In this document: piece by piece, positions 52,538 through 64,000 of the stretch
How the letters are laid out: every line of letters begins with the position of its first letter
Position numbering within the stretch: the first letter of the stretch is position 1
Assembly (NCBI GenBank): GCA_002287035.1
Contig: NSKG01000002.1
Location: 124,001 to 188,000, forward strand
Source: Pseudomonas sp. WN033
Lineage (GTDB): Bacteria; Pseudomonadota; Gammaproteobacteria; Pseudomonadales; Pseudomonadaceae
Direction of reading: 5' to 3'
Length of the DNA stretch: 64,000 nt
The notes under the pieces: generated by a model
Database searches by the model: none
What the model was told of the DNA's origin: nothing
The model's input: only the letters and a program-made list of their open reading frames with translations
Program-made: the position numbers and the translations under genes

Positions 52538-52906
52538 TCAGTGATGCGGACGCGTTTTGAGCACCTGCAGCACATCTTCCAGTTCAGCAATGGTCTGACG
52601 AATCAGTTGCTTGTACTGGGTGATATCTTCCTTGGCTTCCTCGCCGGACAGGCGCTGTCGCGCACCGCCGATGGTGAAGCCCTGGTCGTACAACAAGGCG
52701 CGGATCTGGCGAATCATCAGCACATCCTGGCGCTGATAATAGCGGCGATTACCGCGCCGCTTGACCGGCGACAACTGCGGAAACTCCTGTTCCCAGTAGC
52801 GCAGGACATGCGGCTTGACCGCGCAGAGTTCACTGACCTCACCAATGGTGAAGTAGCGTTTGCCGGGGATAGCCGGCAGTTCATCGTTATGGCTGGGTTC
52901 CAGCAT
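52538..52906 (-). CDS. MerR-family regulator downstream of ihfA
   Basis: About 122 residues. An HTH with [40 protein letters not shown] is followed by a coiled dimerisation helix ([16 protein letters not shown]). No metal-binding cysteines. It belongs to the MlrA-like branch found after ihfA in many gammaproteobacteria; its targets are not established. It overlaps ihfA by 20 bp, so it is translationally coupled. Confidence 0.88.
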   Translation of the reverse strand: MLEPSHNDELPAIPGKRYFTIGEVSELCAVKPHVLRYWEQEFPQLSPVKRRGNRRYYQRQDVLMIRQIRALLYDQGFTIGGARQRLSGEEAKEDITQYKQLIRQTIAELEDVLQVLKTRPHH

Positions 52907-53189
52907 AGGCTTCCACTCGTGCCTTGAGTTTTTGTCCGGGCCTGAAGGTTACGACACGTCGGGCGGTAATTGGTATTTCTTCACCGGTCTTGGGATTGCG
53001 ACCGGGGCGCTGGCGCTTGTCGCGCAGGTCGAAGTTGCCGAATCCGGACAACTTGACCTGCTCGTTGTGCTCCAGCGCGTTGCGGATCTCCTCGAAAAAC
53101 AGCTCGACCAGTTCTTTGGCTTCACGCTTGTTAAAGCCTAGTTCCTCGTACAGCCTTTCGGCCATTTCTGCTTTTGTCAGAGCCCCCAT
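52887..53189 (-). CDS. ihfA: Integration host factor subunit alpha
   Basis: One hundred residues. [19 protein letters not shown] at the start, then [29 protein letters not shown], with the DNA-intercalating Pro in the beta arm (GRNPKTG), and [16 protein letters not shown]. It forms the DNA-bending IHF heterodimer with IhfB. Located four bases after pheT, in the conserved pheT-ihfA order. Confidence 0.96.
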   Translation of the reverse strand: MGALTKAEMAERLYEELGFNKREAKELVELFFEEIRNALEHNEQVKLSGFGNFDLRDKRQRPGRNPKTGEEIPITARRVVTFRPGQKLKARVEAYAGTQP

Positions 53190-53193
53190 ACAC

Positions 53194-55575
53194 CTATTTC
53201 CTTAACGTGGCATTGAACCCTTGCTCCAGGGACGTCAGCACCTTGTCCATGACAGCGTTCACCTCTTCATCAGTAAGAGTGCGCGATGAATGCTGTAAGG
53301 TCAAGCCGATGGCCAGACTTTTTCTATTGGGATCAATACCTTTGCCTTCATATACGTCAAACAACCTGAGGTTCTTGAGGTTTTCGCCTGCATTGCGGCG
53401 GATATCCTCGAGCAAATCCTCGGCCATGACCTGCTTGTCGACGAGTACGGCAATGTCCCTTCTGACCTCGGGGAAACGCGACAGTTCAGAGAATGCCGGC
53501 AATACGCCCTCGCTGATACGCTCAAGCTCCAGCTCGAACGCAAATACCGGGCCCTGCAGATCCAGCTCGCTCAGCAATTGCGGATGCAGCGCACCCAGCC
53601 AGCCGACGACTTCGCCATTGCGGCTGATCCGTGCACTCTGGCCAGGATGCAGAGCTGGGTGTTCGGCCGGCTCGAACCGGTAGCTGGACAGCGCACCACC
53701 CTGCCCCAGTATGGCTTCGACATCACCCTTGAGGTCATAGAAGTCGAGCTTGTCGCCGGCATTGGCCCAGGCCTCAGGCAGCCGGGCGCCAGTGGCGATA
53801 CCCGCCAGCATCGGCTGCTGCAGCAATTCACCGCTGGCTTGCGGCAGGAAGCGCAGGCCGCTTTCGAACAACCGTACCCGCGGTTGCTGGCGGTTCTGGT
53901 TGTGCAGTACTGCCTTGCTCAAACCCGGCAGCAGACTGGTGCGCATGACCGCAAGGTCAGCAGAGATCGGATTGGCCAGGGCCAGCGGTTCATGCACCGG
54001 GTCAAACAGCTTGCTCAGACCCGGCTCGATGAAGCTGTAGGTAATCGCTTCCTGATAACCACGGGCCACCAGCAGCCGGCGCAGCACGGTCAGCTCACTG
54101 CGCGCTTCGGGTTTGGCGGTCAGGCTCAGGTCGGCAGTTGGCGCACTGACCGGCAGGCGGTTGTAGCCATACAGACGAGCCAGCTCTTCGATCAGGTCGA
54201 TCTCCAGGCTGATATCGAAGCGGTGACTGGGTACTTCGACCTGCCACTGCCCTTCTCCATCGGCCGCGATCCCCAGGCCAAGATTACTCAGATAAGCCTC
54301 GATATCGGCCTTGGGCAGCTCCATGCCCAGCATCTGGGTAATACGCTCGTTGCGCAGGGTGATATGGGCGATCTTCGGCAGGTGCTCGGACGCAACCTGT
54401 TCGATGACCGGGCCCGGCTCACCGCCGACAATCTCCAGCAGCAGGGCGGTGGCGCGCTCGACCGCTTCGCGCTGCAACTGCCAGTCCACACCACGCTCGA
54501 AACGATGCGAGGAGTCGGTGTGCAGGCCATAACCACGGGCCTTGCCGGCGATGGCGATGGTGTCAAAGAAAGCGCTTTCCAGGAACAGGTCGGTGGTACT
54601 GGCCGCCACGCCACTGTGCTCGCCCCCCATGATCCCGGCCATGGCCAGCGGACGTTCATGATCGGCAATAACCAGGGTATCCGGGCGCAGGCTGACTTCC
54701 TGACCATCAAGCAGAACCAGCTTCTCACCCTCTTCGGCCAGGCGCACGCGGATGCCGCCCTTGATTTCAGTCAGGTCGAAGGCATGCATGGGCTGGCCCA
54801 GCTCGAGCATCACATAGTTGGTGATGTCGACCGCCGGATCAATGCTGCGGATGTCGCTGCGGCGCAGACGCTCAATCATCCACAAGGGCGTTGGCCGCGA
54901 CAGGTCGACGTTACGAATAACTCGACCGATGTAACGCGGGCAGGCTTGCGGTGCCAACAACTCAACCGGACGGGTTTCGTCATGCACGGCCGGTACCGGG
55001 TCGATCTGCGGGCGCTGCAGCGGCGCTGCGTAATTGGCCGCCACTTCACGGGCCAGACCGGCAATCGACTGGCAGTCACCACGGTTGGGAGTCAGGTCGA
55101 CTTCGATAATGGCATCGTCCAGCCCCAGATAGGCGCGCAGATCCTGACCTACCGGTGCATCAGCCGGCAGCTCGAACAACCCGTCATGATCTTCTGACAG
55201 CTTCAGTTCGGACGCCGAGCACAGCATGCCGAATGACTCGACGCCACGCAGCTTGGCCTTCTTGATCTTGAAGTCTTCACCGAGTACCGCGCCAACCATG
55301 GCAAACGGCACCTTGATACCGGCCCGGGCGTTGGGTGCGCCGCAGACTACCTGGAATTCCTCGCTGCCGCTGCTGACGCGGCAGACTCGCAACTTGTCGG
55401 CATCCGGATGCTGCTCGGCAACCAGGATCTCGCCTACCACCACGCCGCTGAACTCGCCAGCAGCCGGGGTAACGCTGTCCACTTCCAGCCCGGTCATCGA
55501 CAACCGGGCGACCAGTTCGTCCCGGCTCACCTGCGGATTGACCCAGCTCCGCAGCCACTGTTCACTGAATTTCAT
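53194..55575 (-). CDS. pheT: Phenylalanine-tRNA ligase subunit beta
   Basis: Full-length, about 793 residues. EMAP-like tRNA-binding domain ([23 protein letters not shown]), B3/B4 editing region, B5 domain ([26 protein letters not shown]) and C-terminal anticodon-binding FDX-ACB domain ([16 protein letters not shown]). It pairs with PheS to form the alpha2-beta2 enzyme and edits mischarged Tyr. Cotranscribed with pheS and ihfA. Confidence 0.97.
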   Translation of the reverse strand: MKFSEQWLRSWVNPQVSRDELVARLSMTGLEVDSVTPAAGEFSGVVVGEILVAEQHPDADKLRVCRVSSGSEEFQVVCGAPNARAGIKVPFAMVGAVLGEDFKIKKAKLRGVESFGMLCSASELKLSEDHDGLFELPADAPVGQDLRAYLGLDDAIIEVDLTPNRGDCQSIAGLAREVAANYAAPLQRPQIDPVPAVHDETRPVELLAPQACPRYIGRVIRNVDLSRPTPLWMIERLRRSDIRSIDPAVDITNYVMLELGQPMHAFDLTEIKGGIRVRLAEEGEKLVLLDGQEVSLRPDTLVIADHERPLAMAGIMGGEHSGVAASTTDLFLESAFFDTIAIAGKARGYGLHTDSSHRFERGVDWQLQREAVERATALLLEIVGGEPGPVIEQVASEHLPKIAHITLRNERITQMLGMELPKADIEAYLSNLGLGIAADGEGQWQVEVPSHRFDISLEIDLIEELARLYGYNRLPVSAPTADLSLTAKPEARSELTVLRRLLVARGYQEAITYSFIEPGLSKLFDPVHEPLALANPISADLAVMRTSLLPGLSKAVLHNQNRQQPRVRLFESGLRFLPQASGELLQQPMLAGIATGARLPEAWANAGDKLDFYDLKGDVEAILGQGGALSSYRFEPAEHPALHPGQSARISRNGEVVGWLGALHPQLLSELDLQGPVFAFELELERISEGVLPAFSELSRFPEVRRDIAVLVDKQVMAEDLLEDIRRNAGENLKNLRLFDVYEGKGIDPNRKSLAIGLTLQHSSRTLTDEEVNAVMDKVLTSLEQGFNATLRK

Positions 55576-55609
55576 CTTGAATTCCTGCTGTCAAAGGGTT
55601 GCCGGGTGC

Positions 55610-56681
<1,072 letters not shown>

Positions 56682-56731
56682 CATTGACGTTGCCAACCGG
56701 CGCGAACGCCGGTGATTGTCGTAACGAGGAC

Positions 56732-57088
56732 TTAAGCCAGGCTAGCCTTTGCTTTTTCGACAATCGCGGTAAACGCCGCTTTTTCGTTCACAGCCAGATC
56801 GGCCAGAACCTTACGGTCGATTTCGATGGACGCCTTTTTCAGACCGGCGATCAGGCGGCTGTAGGACAGACCGTTCTGACGGGCACCAGCGTTGATACGG
56901 GCAATCCACAGAGCACGGAACTGACGCTTGCGCTGCTTGCGGTCACGGTAGGCGTACTGACCTGCCTTGATGACGGCCTGCTTGGCAACGCGGAATACAC
57001 GCGAACGTGCACCGTAGTAGCCTTTGGCGAGCTTCAGAATTTTCTTGTGACGCTTACGCGCCATTACACCACGCTTAACACGAGCCAT
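56732..57088 (-). CDS. rplT: 50S ribosomal protein L20
   Basis: 118 residues starting [20 protein letters not shown], full length. Binds 23S rRNA and is an early assembly protein. In enterobacteria L20 represses rpmI-rplT translation. It follows rpmI by 22 bp. Confidence 0.97.
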   Translation of the reverse strand: MARVKRGVMARKRHKKILKLAKGYYGARSRVFRVAKQAVIKAGQYAYRDRKQRKRQFRALWIARINAGARQNGLSYSRLIAGLKKASIEIDRKVLADLAVNEKAAFTAIVEKAKASLA

Positions 57089-57110
57089 TCTTAATATCCT
57101 CTACCTAGAC

Positions 57111-57305
57111 TTAACGGAGACGCAGCATGCGTTCAACTTTTTGGACGTCAGAAGCATTGAGCTGCTGAGTGCCACGCAGTTGGCGCTTACGCTTGGTGCT
57201 CATCTTGGTCAGGATGTGGCTCTTGAAAGCGTGCTTGTGCTTGATGCCCTTGCCAGTCACTTTAAAGCGCTTGGCGGCACCGCTTTTGGTTTTCATCTTT
57301 GCCAT
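57111..57305 (-). CDS. rpmI: 50S ribosomal protein L35
   Basis: 64 residues starting [20 protein letters not shown] and ending VERMLRLR, standard length. Lies between infC and rplT in the usual order. Confidence 0.97.
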   Translation of the reverse strand: MAKMKTKSGAAKRFKVTGKGIKHKHAFKSHILTKMSTKRKRQLRGTQQLNASDVQKVERMLRLR

Positions 57306-57366
57306 GTTCGTAACTCCATAAGAGAGTAAATAAAGGTAACCACAAGGCCTGGCGTTGCCCTGGAGA

Positions 57367-57912
57367 TTACTTTTTCTTCTTGGGTGCGATGACCATCATC
57401 AGCTGCCGACCTTCCATCTTCGGGTGCTGTTCAACGGTACCGTATTCGGCCAGGTCAGCTTCGACCCGCTTCAACAGTTCCATGCCCAGCTCCTGATGCG
57501 CCATTTCGCGGCCGCGGAATCTCAGAGAGATCTTGGCCTTGTCCCCATCGGAAAGGAACCGGATCAGGTTGCGAAGCTTAACCTGATAGTCCCCTTCCTC
57601 CGTCCCTGGACGAAACTTGATTTCCTTGATTTGAATCTGCTTCTGATTCTTGCGCGCAGCCGCCTGTTGCTTTTTCTTCTCGAACAGGTGCTTGCCGTAA
57701 TCCATGATCCGGCAAACTGGCGGCTGGGCATCGGGAGAGATTTCAACCAGATCGAGCTTGACCTCCTCTGCGGCTGCCATAGCTTCCTGAATGGACACGA
57801 TACCGATTTGTTCTCCATCGGCGCCAATCAGGCGCACTTCGCGCGCCGTGATGTTTTCATTGATCGGCGGACGCTGTGCGGCTCTTTTGTCTTGTCTCAT
57901 CTCGCGTTTAAT
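57367..57912 (-). CDS. infC: Translation initiation factor IF-3, with ATT start codon
   Basis: The conserved start is the ATT at 57912, reading I-K-R-E before [18 protein letters not shown], with GGAG about 8 bases ahead. An ATG at 57900 would drop four residues. About 181 residues; the N-domain [20 protein letters not shown], the linker [16 protein letters not shown] and the C-domain [21 protein letters not shown] are complete. IF-3 rejects non-canonical start codons and so limits its own synthesis from the ATT. The gene starts two bases after the thrS stop. Confidence 0.95.
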   Translation of the reverse strand: MKREMRQDKRAAQRPPINENITAREVRLIGADGEQIGIVSIQEAMAAAEEVKLDLVEISPDAQPPVCRIMDYGKHLFEKKKQQAAARKNQKQIQIKEIKFRPGTEEGDYQVKLRNLIRFLSDGDKAKISLRFRGREMAHQELGMELLKRVEADLAEYGTVEQHPKMEGRQLMMVIAPKKKK

Positions 57913-57914
57913 CT

Positions 57915-59840
57915 TTATTGCTCCGAATTCGGGCGGCCTCGTTGTGCAACAGAGCGGGCAAGGAATTCGGAGAACTCGGCGACTGACATCGAACCCAGAT
58001 CTTTACCCTCCCGCGTGCGCACGGCCACAGTGTGCGATTCGACTTCCCGGTCACCTACTACCAGCAGGTAGGGAGTCTTGTGCAAAGTATGCTCGCGGAT
58101 TTTAAAACCGATCTTCTCGTTTCTCAAGTCCGCAACAGCGCGATAGCCCATTTCATTGAGGCTTTTCTCGACTTCACGGCAAAATTCCGCCTGATTATCA
58201 GTGATATTCAGCACCGCGGCCTGAGTCGGCGCCAACCAGGCTGGGAAATCGCCAGCATAATGTTCGATCAAAATTCCGATGAAGCGCTCGAACGAACCTA
58301 GAATCGCCCGGTGCAGCATGACCGGAGTCTTGCGACTGCCATCTTCAGCAACATACTGGGCACCCAGGCGGCCCGGCAGCATGAAGTCGAGCTGCAGGGT
58401 ACCACACTGCCAGACCCGGCCAATGCAGTCACGCAGCGAAAACTCGATCTTCGGCCCGTAGAAGGCACCCTCGCCCGGCTGCAGATCCCACTTCAGGCCA
58501 GCCTCATTGAGCGCAGCTTCCAGCCCCTGCTCCGCCTGATCCCACAGAGCATCGTCACCCACGCGACTTTCCGGGCGGGTCGACAACTTAAGCTCGACGT
58601 CGTCGAAGCCGAAGTCCTTGTAGACCTGCAAAGTCAGGGCGATAAAGTCAGCCGCTTCGGACTTGACCTGCTCATCGGTACAGAAAATGTGCGCGTCATC
58701 CTGGGTAAAACCACGCACGCGCATCAGGCCGTGCAGCGAACCTGAGGGCTCGTTGCGGTGACAGGAGCCAAACTCGGCCAGTCGCAGCGGCAGCTCGCGG
58801 TAGCTCTTCAGGCCCTGATTGAACACCTGAATGTGACACGGGCAGTTCATCGGCTTGATCGCGTAGTCGCGGCTTTCCGATTCGGTGGTGAACATGTTCG
58901 CCGAGTAGTGCTCCCAATGACCGGAGCGCTCCCACAACACTCGATCGACCACCTGCGGGGTCTTGATCTCGCGGTAGCCGCTGTCACGCTGAACCTTGCG
59001 CATGTATTGCTCGAGCACCTGGTAGACTGTCCAGCCATTGGGGTGCCAGAACACCATGCCGGGCGCTTCTTCCTGGGTATGGAACAGATCCAGGCGCTTG
59101 CCGAGTTTGCGATGATCGCGCTTCTCGGCCTCTTCCATGCGCTGAATGTAAGCCGCCAACTGCTTCTTGTCGGCCCAGGCAGTGCCGTAAATGCGCTGCA
59201 ACTGCTCGTTCTTGGAGTCGCCGCGCCAGTAGGCGCCGGAAATCCGGGTCAGCTTGAACGCCTTGAGGAAGCGAGTATTGGGCACGTGCGGACCACGACA
59301 CATATCGACATATTCTTCGTGGTAGTACAGGCCCATGGCGGTTTCGTCGGGCATATCCTCGACCAGCCGCAGCTTGTAGTCTTCGCCACGCGACTTGAAC
59401 ACTTCGATGACCTGATCACGCGGAGTCATCTTCTTGATGACATCGTACTCGGTATCGATCAGTTCACGCATGCGCTGCTCGATCGCCGCCATGTCTTCGG
59501 GGGTAAACGGCCGCTCGAAGGAGATATCGTAATAGAAACCTTCCTCAATCACCGGCCCGATCACCATCTTGGCGCTCGGATACAGCTGCTTGACCGCATG
59601 ACCAACCAGGTGAGCACAGGAGTGGCGAATGATCTCCAACCCGTCTTCGTCTTTCGGTGTGATGATCTGCAGACTGGCGTCGCTGTCGATAAGGTCACAG
59701 GCATCGACCAAACGACCATCGACTCGGCCAGCCACGGTGGCCTTGGCCAGCCCGGCACCAATCGAGGCGGCGACTTCGGCTACGGTTACGGGATTGTCGA
59801 ACGAACGCTGACTGCCGTCGGGGAGAGTAATAACGGGCAT
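57915..59840 (-). CDS. thrS: Threonine-tRNA ligase
   Basis: About 641 residues, the usual length. N-terminal TGS domain ([25 protein letters not shown]), editing domain with [16 protein letters not shown] (HxxxH zinc-like site), class II core with [13 protein letters not shown] (zinc Cys) and motif 3 [21 protein letters not shown], and a C-terminal anticodon domain. AGGAG precedes the ATG at 59840. Head of the thrS-infC-rpmI-rplT transcription unit. Confidence 0.97.
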   Translation of the reverse strand: MPVITLPDGSQRSFDNPVTVAEVAASIGAGLAKATVAGRVDGRLVDACDLIDSDASLQIITPKDEDGLEIIRHSCAHLVGHAVKQLYPSAKMVIGPVIEEGFYYDISFERPFTPEDMAAIEQRMRELIDTEYDVIKKMTPRDQVIEVFKSRGEDYKLRLVEDMPDETAMGLYYHEEYVDMCRGPHVPNTRFLKAFKLTRISGAYWRGDSKNEQLQRIYGTAWADKKQLAAYIQRMEEAEKRDHRKLGKRLDLFHTQEEAPGMVFWHPNGWTVYQVLEQYMRKVQRDSGYREIKTPQVVDRVLWERSGHWEHYSANMFTTESESRDYAIKPMNCPCHIQVFNQGLKSYRELPLRLAEFGSCHRNEPSGSLHGLMRVRGFTQDDAHIFCTDEQVKSEAADFIALTLQVYKDFGFDDVELKLSTRPESRVGDDALWDQAEQGLEAALNEAGLKWDLQPGEGAFYGPKIEFSLRDCIGRVWQCGTLQLDFMLPGRLGAQYVAEDGSRKTPVMLHRAILGSFERFIGILIEHYAGDFPAWLAPTQAAVLNITDNQAEFCREVEKSLNEMGYRAVADLRNEKIGFKIREHTLHKTPYLLVVGDREVESHTVAVRTREGKDLGSMSVAEFSEFLARSVAQRGRPNSEQ

Positions 59841-59988
59841 GCTGCCACTCCTTCTCAGTGGTGACCCCTACGCAAGGCCACATGATGGAAATGCCGCGCT
59901 GGCTGACCGCCACAGCTCATACCGGCGTCACAGTCGCCGGCAGCCCTCATCAGGCTGCTGTGGAGCCGCTCAGAGCGGCGCTGAAACA

Positions 59989-60017
59989 AAAAACCCGGCC
60001 ACAGGGACCGGGTTTTT
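59989..60017 (-). terminator. Terminator of tRNA-Val
   Basis: AAAAACCCGG / CCGGGTTTTT stem of 10 bp with a 9-base loop, immediately after the tRNA-Val 3' end on the minus strand. Confidence 0.9.
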
Positions 60018-60021
60018 AATT

Positions 60022-60098
60022 TGGTAGGCACGATTGGATTCGAACCAACGACCCCCACCATGTCAAGGTGGTGCTCTAACCAACTGAGCTACGTGCCT
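60022..60098 (-). tRNA. tRNA-Val(GAC)
   Basis: Seventy-seven bases with encoded CCA. The acceptor AGGCACG pairs with CGTGCCT; the anticodon loop in ACCTTGACATGGT gives GAC. Confidence 0.95.
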
Positions 60099-60189
60099 GC
60101 GATGGAGGCGAACTTTACGCAGCACCTCCGACCCTGTCAAGCACTAAGTTACTGAAAAGGTGAAAAAAGCTGCAAGCTCATGAGGCTGG

Positions 60190-62202
60190 TTAGACATTGA
60201 CCAACTGCCCTCTCAACTTCTGTATCTGATCACGCAATTGCGCCGCCGACTCAAACTCAAGATCACGGGCATGCTGATACATCTGCTCTTCCAGTTGACG
60301 AATGCGCTTGCTGATTTCCGAGGGCGAACGCAGTGCCGCATCGTAACCTGCCGCCTCTTCTGCCACTTTTTGCTGCCTGCGCTTGCCTGACCGGCTACCC
60401 GGCACCACCGCGCCCTCGAGAATATCGGCAACACTTTTGACCACGCCCTTGGGGGTAATGCCATGCTCAAGATTGAAGTTGATCTGTTTAGCCCGGCGGC
60501 GCTCGGTTTCACCAATGGCCCGCTCCATTGAGCCAGTAATCCGGTCGGCATAAAGGATCGCCTTGCCGTGGAGGTTACGCGCGGCACGACCAATGGTCTG
60601 GATCAGCGAACGCTCGGAGCGCAGGAAACCTTCCTTGTCGGCATCCAGAATCGCCACCAGCGACACCTCTGGCATATCCAGGCCCTCGCGCAGCAGGTTG
60701 ATGCCAACCAGCACATCAAAGCTACCCATGCGCAAATCACGAATGATCTCGACCCGCTCGACCGTGTCGATATCCGAGTGCAAGTAGCGCACCCGTACAT
60801 CATGGTCGCCAAGATAGTCGGTCAGATCCTCGGCCATGCGTTTGGTCAAAGTGGTGACCAGCACCCGCTCGCTGCGCTCCACCCGCAGCCGGATCTCCGA
60901 TAGCAGGTCATCGACCTGGGTGGTGGCCGGACGTACTTCGATTTCCGGGTCGACCAGACCGGTCGGTCGCACCACCTGCTCGACCACCCGGCCTGCATGT
61001 GCTTCTTCATAGGGGCCCGGTGTAGCGGAAACAAAGATGGTCTGTGGCGAAATGGCCTCCCACTCGTCAAAACGCATCGGCCGGTTGTCCAGCGCTGAGG
61101 GCAGGCGGAAGCCGTATTCGACCAGAGTCTCCTTACGTGAACGGTCGCCCTTGTACATGGCCCCGACCTGCGGCACCGAGACGTGCGACTCATCGATCAC
61201 CAGCAAGGCGTTGGCCGGCAGATAGTCGAACAGGGTTGGCGGTGGCAAGCCCGGCTCACGCCCGGACAGATAGCGCGAGTAGTTCTCGATGCCGTTGCAG
61301 TAACCCAGCTCAAGAATCATTTCCAGGTCGAAACGTGTGCGCTGCTCCAGACGCTGTGCCTCGACCAGTTTATTCTGGTTGCGCAGCACTTCCAGGCGCT
61401 CACCCAACTCGACCTTGATCTGTTCCACGGCCTCAAGCAAAGTCTCACGCGGTGTCACATAATGTGTTTTAGGATAAATAGTTACGCGTGGAACCTTGCG
61501 CAAAACCTTACCTGTAAGCGGATCGAAAAAGCTGATGTTCTCGACCGTATCATCGAACAGTTCGATACGTATGGCTTCAAGGTCGGATTCGGCCGGAAAG
61601 ATGTCAATCACATCACCCCTGACCCGATAATTGGCCCGCGCCAGCTCCATGTCGTTGCGGGTGTACTGCAGCTCGGCCAAACGCCGCAGCAGCGTCCTTT
61701 GGTCCAGCACATCACCCCGGTCGACATGCAGCACCATGCGCAGGTAAGACTCGGGATCACCCAGACCATAAATAGCCGAGACGGTGGCAACGATGATCGC
61801 ATCCGGCCGCTCCAACAGCGCCTTGGTCGCCGACAGACGCATCTGCTCGATATGATCATTGATCGAGGCATCTTTCTCGATATAAGTATCTGACGACGGC
61901 ACATAGGCCTCGGGCTGGTAATAGTCGTAGTACGACACGAAATACTCCACCGCGTTGTTCGGGAAGAATTCCTTGAACTCGCCATAAAGCTGGGCCGCCA
62001 GCGTCTTGTTCGGCGCCATGATGATCGCCGGGCGCTGCATGTGCTGAATCACGTTGGCCACGGTAAAAGTTTTGCCCGAGCCGGTCACTCCGAGCAACGT
62101 CTGGTGCGACAAGCCCGCCTCCAGGCCTTCGACCAATTGCGCGATGGCCACCGGCTGGTCACCGGCCGGCTTGAAACGGGTCTGCAACTTGAACTCATTC
62201 AT
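60190..62202 (-). CDS. uvrB: Excinuclease ABC subunit B
   Basis: Start at ATG 62202 ([20 protein letters not shown]); a GTG three codons upstream is the alternative. About 670 residues. Walker [16 protein letters not shown] near residue 38, beta-hairpin [30 protein letters not shown] (motif II), motif [12 protein letters not shown] and the C-terminal UVR domain ([20 protein letters not shown]). It loads onto damaged DNA with UvrA and recruits UvrC. Divergent from the aminotransferase gene. Confidence 0.97.
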   Translation of the reverse strand: MNEFKLQTRFKPAGDQPVAIAQLVEGLEAGLSHQTLLGVTGSGKTFTVANVIQHMQRPAIIMAPNKTLAAQLYGEFKEFFPNNAVEYFVSYYDYYQPEAYVPSSDTYIEKDASINDHIEQMRLSATKALLERPDAIIVATVSAIYGLGDPESYLRMVLHVDRGDVLDQRTLLRRLAELQYTRNDMELARANYRVRGDVIDIFPAESDLEAIRIELFDDTVENISFFDPLTGKVLRKVPRVTIYPKTHYVTPRETLLEAVEQIKVELGERLEVLRNQNKLVEAQRLEQRTRFDLEMILELGYCNGIENYSRYLSGREPGLPPPTLFDYLPANALLVIDESHVSVPQVGAMYKGDRSRKETLVEYGFRLPSALDNRPMRFDEWEAISPQTIFVSATPGPYEEAHAGRVVEQVVRPTGLVDPEIEVRPATTQVDDLLSEIRLRVERSERVLVTTLTKRMAEDLTDYLGDHDVRVRYLHSDIDTVERVEIIRDLRMGSFDVLVGINLLREGLDMPEVSLVAILDADKEGFLRSERSLIQTIGRAARNLHGKAILYADRITGSMERAIGETERRRAKQINFNLEHGITPKGVVKSVADILEGAVVPGSRSGKRRQQKVAEEAAGYDAALRSPSEISKRIRQLEEQMYQHARDLEFESAAQLRDQIQKLRGQLVNV

Positions 62203-62394
62203 GGCGCTCACTCATCAGGGCTGCGGCAACAACCGACTATCTTAGCACCCGACGATGTGACGATCAGGCTGGTTTGGGCATCGGATGTTTCAGCATGCTG
62301 GTCTCGCACTTAACAGGCTCTGCGTCTATAATGAGCGGCCGCGTACGGCATGACCCGACACCATTCACCCATCTGTCTCGAGTTAGCCCCTATC

Positions 62395-63600
62395 ATGAGT
62401 GTTTTCTCCCCTGTTGAAATGGCTCCCCGCGATCCCATCCTTGGCCTGAACGAGGCGTACAACGCCGACACCAGAGCCAACAAGGTCAACCTGGGGGTTG
62501 GTGTCTATTACGACGAAAACGGCAAGGTTCCACTGCTGCGCGCCGTCGAAGCCGCCGAGCAGGCCCGGGTCGCCGAACACGCCCCGCGCGCTTACCTGCC
62601 GATTGAAGGCCTGGCCGCCTATGATCAAGCTGTGCAGAAACTGCTGTTCGGTCAGGACTCGCCGCTGCTGACCGCCAACCGCCTGATCACTGCTCAGTCT
62701 CTGGGTGGTACCGGAGCCCTGAAACTTGGCGCCGACTTCCTTTATCGCCAGACCGGCAAGCGCCTGGTCGCGATCAGCAATCCGAGCTGGGAAAACCACC
62801 GCGCACTGTTCGAAGCTGCCGGCTACGAAGTAGTCGAGTACCCCTATTACGATCCAGCCACCAACGGTCTGGATCTGGACGGCATGCTCAAGAGCATCGA
62901 AGCCCTGCCCGAAGGCAGTGTGGTTCTGCTGCACGCCTGCTGCCACAACCCGACCGGCGTTGACCTTTCACTGGCTGACTGGGCCAAGGTCATCGACGTA
63001 GTTCAGCGCCGCAACCACGTCCCCTTCCTCGACATCGCCTATCAGGGCTTTGGCGAGAACCTGCAGGACGATGCGATGGCCGTGCGCCTGTTCGCCGAAT
63101 CAGGCCTGGCGTTCCTGGTAGCCAGCTCGTTCTCCAAATCGTTCTCGCTTTACGGCGAGCGGGTTGGGGCTTTGACTCTTGTTACCGCCAACAGTGAGGA
63201 AACAGCACCGGTACTGTCGCAGCTCAAGCGAGTGATTCGTACCAACTACTCCAACCCGCCAACCCACGGCGCCCAGGTAGTGGCCAAAGTGCTGACCAAT
63301 CCCGAGCTGTATAGTCTGTGGGAGCAGGAACTGGCTGAAATGCGTGTGCGCATCAAGGCCATGCGCCAGGCTCTGGTGGAAAAGCTCCAGGCCGCCGGAG
63401 TCACCCAGGACATGAGCTTCATCCAGCGCCAGCGCGGCATGTTCTCATATTCAGGCCTGACCAAGACCCAGGTTGAACGCCTGACCAGCGAGTTTGGCAT
63501 CTACGCGGTTGGTAGCGGCCGAATCTGCGTCGCTGCACTCAACCAGAGCAATATCGAACACGTGGCCAGCGCTGTGGCTGCCGTGCTGCGGGAAGCATGA
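62395..63600 (+). CDS. Class I amino acid aminotransferase (aspartate/aromatic)
   Basis: Start at ATG 62395 (MSVFSPVEMAPRDPILGLNE). About 401 residues, fold type I PLP enzyme. Features: GVGVYYDENGKVPLL, QSLGGTGALKLGADFL, HACCHNPTGVDLS, the PLP Lys in SSFSKSFSLYGERVGAL and the substrate Arg near the end (GSGRICVAALNQ). Length and the SFSLYGERVG motif fit the AspC/TyrB group; aspartate versus aromatic preference cannot be told from sequence by eye. Confidence 0.93.
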   Translation: MSVFSPVEMAPRDPILGLNEAYNADTRANKVNLGVGVYYDENGKVPLLRAVEAAEQARVAEHAPRAYLPIEGLAAYDQAVQKLLFGQDSPLLTANRLITAQSLGGTGALKLGADFLYRQTGKRLVAISNPSWENHRALFEAAGYEVVEYPYYDPATNGLDLDGMLKSIEALPEGSVVLLHACCHNPTGVDLSLADWAKVIDVVQRRNHVPFLDIAYQGFGENLQDDAMAVRLFAESGLAFLVASSFSKSFSLYGERVGALTLVTANSEETAPVLSQLKRVIRTNYSNPPTHGAQVVAKVLTNPELYSLWEQELAEMRVRIKAMRQALVEKLQAAGVTQDMSFIQRQRGMFSYSGLTKTQVERLTSEFGIYAVGSGRICVAALNQSNIEHVASAVAAVLREA

Positions 63601-63678
63601 GAAGCTGCGTACTGACTGACAAAAATCACTCAAGGCCTTGACCTTCCTGATTTTTTTGGTAAAGTGCGCAGCGTCCGA

Positions 63679-63754
63679 TCCGCGATAGCTCAGTCGGTAG
63701 AGCAAATGACTGTTAATCATTGGGTCCCTGGTTCGAGTCCAGGTCGCGGAGCCA
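63679..63754 (+). tRNA. tRNA-Asn(GTT)
   Basis: Seventy-six bases with encoded CCA. The acceptor TCCGCGA pairs with TCGCGGA; anticodon GTT in ATGACTGTTAATCAT. Confidence 0.95.
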
Positions 63755-63757
63755 AAC

Positions 63758-63789
63758 AAAAAAGGCCGGTGCATTGCACCGGCCTTTTT
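63758..63789. terminator. Bidirectional terminator
   Basis: Long near-perfect hairpin AAAAAAGGCCGGTGCA / TGCACCGGCCTTTTT between tRNA-Asn and the convergent receptor gene, with A and T runs on both sides. Confidence 0.92.
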
Positions 63790-63798
63790 CTTTGCCCC

Positions 63799-64000
63799 TC
63801 AGAACCGATAGCTCAGGCTGAATTTTGCATTTCGACCTTGCGAATAGGCGTTGTCGCCTGACAGCGCGGGACGATAGAAACGATTTAGCACATTATCGAC
63901 AGTCAAGTTGGCAGCAACATTCCTGAATGATCCGCGCGATGGAGTCCACTCTGCAAACAGGCGGTGCACGTCATAGCTGCTGTTACCATAGTGGTTCCAA
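63799..64000 (-). CDS. TonB-dependent outer-membrane receptor, C-terminal part
   Basis: Only the last about 67 residues are in the window, including LTVDNVLNRFYRPALSGD, then QGRNAKFSLSYRF and the TGA stop (63799-63801). The DNVLNRFYRPA element and final aromatic beta strand are typical of TonB-dependent receptors, closest in pattern to the haemoglobin/transferrin receptor group. The 5' part lies beyond the window edge. Confidence 0.82.
   Translation of the reverse strand, partial: WNHYGNSSYDVHRLFAEWTPSRGSFRNVAANLTVDNVLNRFYRPALSGDNAYSQGRNAKFSLSYRF

Overview
The window reads as the chromosome of a gammaproteobacterium of the Pseudomonas group (Pseudomonas, Stutzerimonas or Halopseudomonas). 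This rests on the gene order thrS-infC-rpmI-rplT-pheS-pheT-ihfA-merR-tRNA-Pro, on IF-3, IHF-alpha and UvrB sequences of Pseudomonas type, and on a GC-rich backbone. The exact genus is an inference.

Left backbone (1-11.5 kb): the end of an AI-2E family permease, a DUF4105 protein, a FadL-type outer-membrane channel, a very large DUF4011/superfamily-1 helicase with a C-terminal nuclease-like domain, a small ArsR-regulated redox cluster (ArsR, medium-chain reductase, ABM-fold protein), and a YgjP-type metallopeptidase.

Integrated element (about 11.53-52.43 kb, about 40.9 kb): it lies between a 49-bp direct repeat of the tRNA-Pro(GGG) 3' end and the intact tRNA gene. Its own genes sit at the two ends. 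On the left are a tyrosine integrase, a ParE/Phd toxin-antitoxin pair, an XRE-ImmA regulator with a partner gene, and a DUF932/YqaJ/cysteine-cluster/RadC module separated by hairpins. On the right are an inovirus Gp2-type HUH replication protein with a candidate origin hairpin, an AlpA regulator, and an unrecognised 763-residue protein. Paired 12-bp repeats near both ends look like integrase arm sites. No relaxase or type IV secretion genes were seen, so the element looks mobilisable or satellite-like rather than self-conjugative.

Cargo: a truncated ISPpu12-like ISL3 element (MerR regulator, CDF-like transporter, lspA, broken transposase) is followed at 22.5-43 kb by a catabolic island. The island encodes an acyl-CoA ligase, an SRPBCC protein, an alpha/beta hydrolase, two Old Yellow Enzymes, two enoyl-CoA hydratases, a thioesterase, an aldehyde dehydrogenase, a zinc alcohol dehydrogenase, a CaiB-type CoA-transferase, an aromatic-acid type MFS transporter, two LysR and two TetR regulators. 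Seven copies of one palindrome (AAGACGACCGGTCATA type) lie in its control regions, several exactly inside the -35/-10 spacer, which ties most of the island into one TetR-controlled regulon. The likely logic is uptake or ester cleavage, reduction of an activated C=C bond, alcohol and aldehyde oxidation, CoA activation and beta-oxidation-like steps. The substrate is unknown. To the right are an internally deleted IS3 copy, an orphan MbcA/Xre antitoxin, and an IS21 element sitting between a decapitated helicase gene and a zeta-toxin fragment.

Right backbone (52.4-64 kb): tRNA-Pro, merR, ihfA, pheT, pheS, rplT, rpmI, infC (ATT start), thrS, tRNA-Val, uvrB, an aromatic/aspartate aminotransferase, tRNA-Asn, and the C-terminus of a TonB-dependent receptor.
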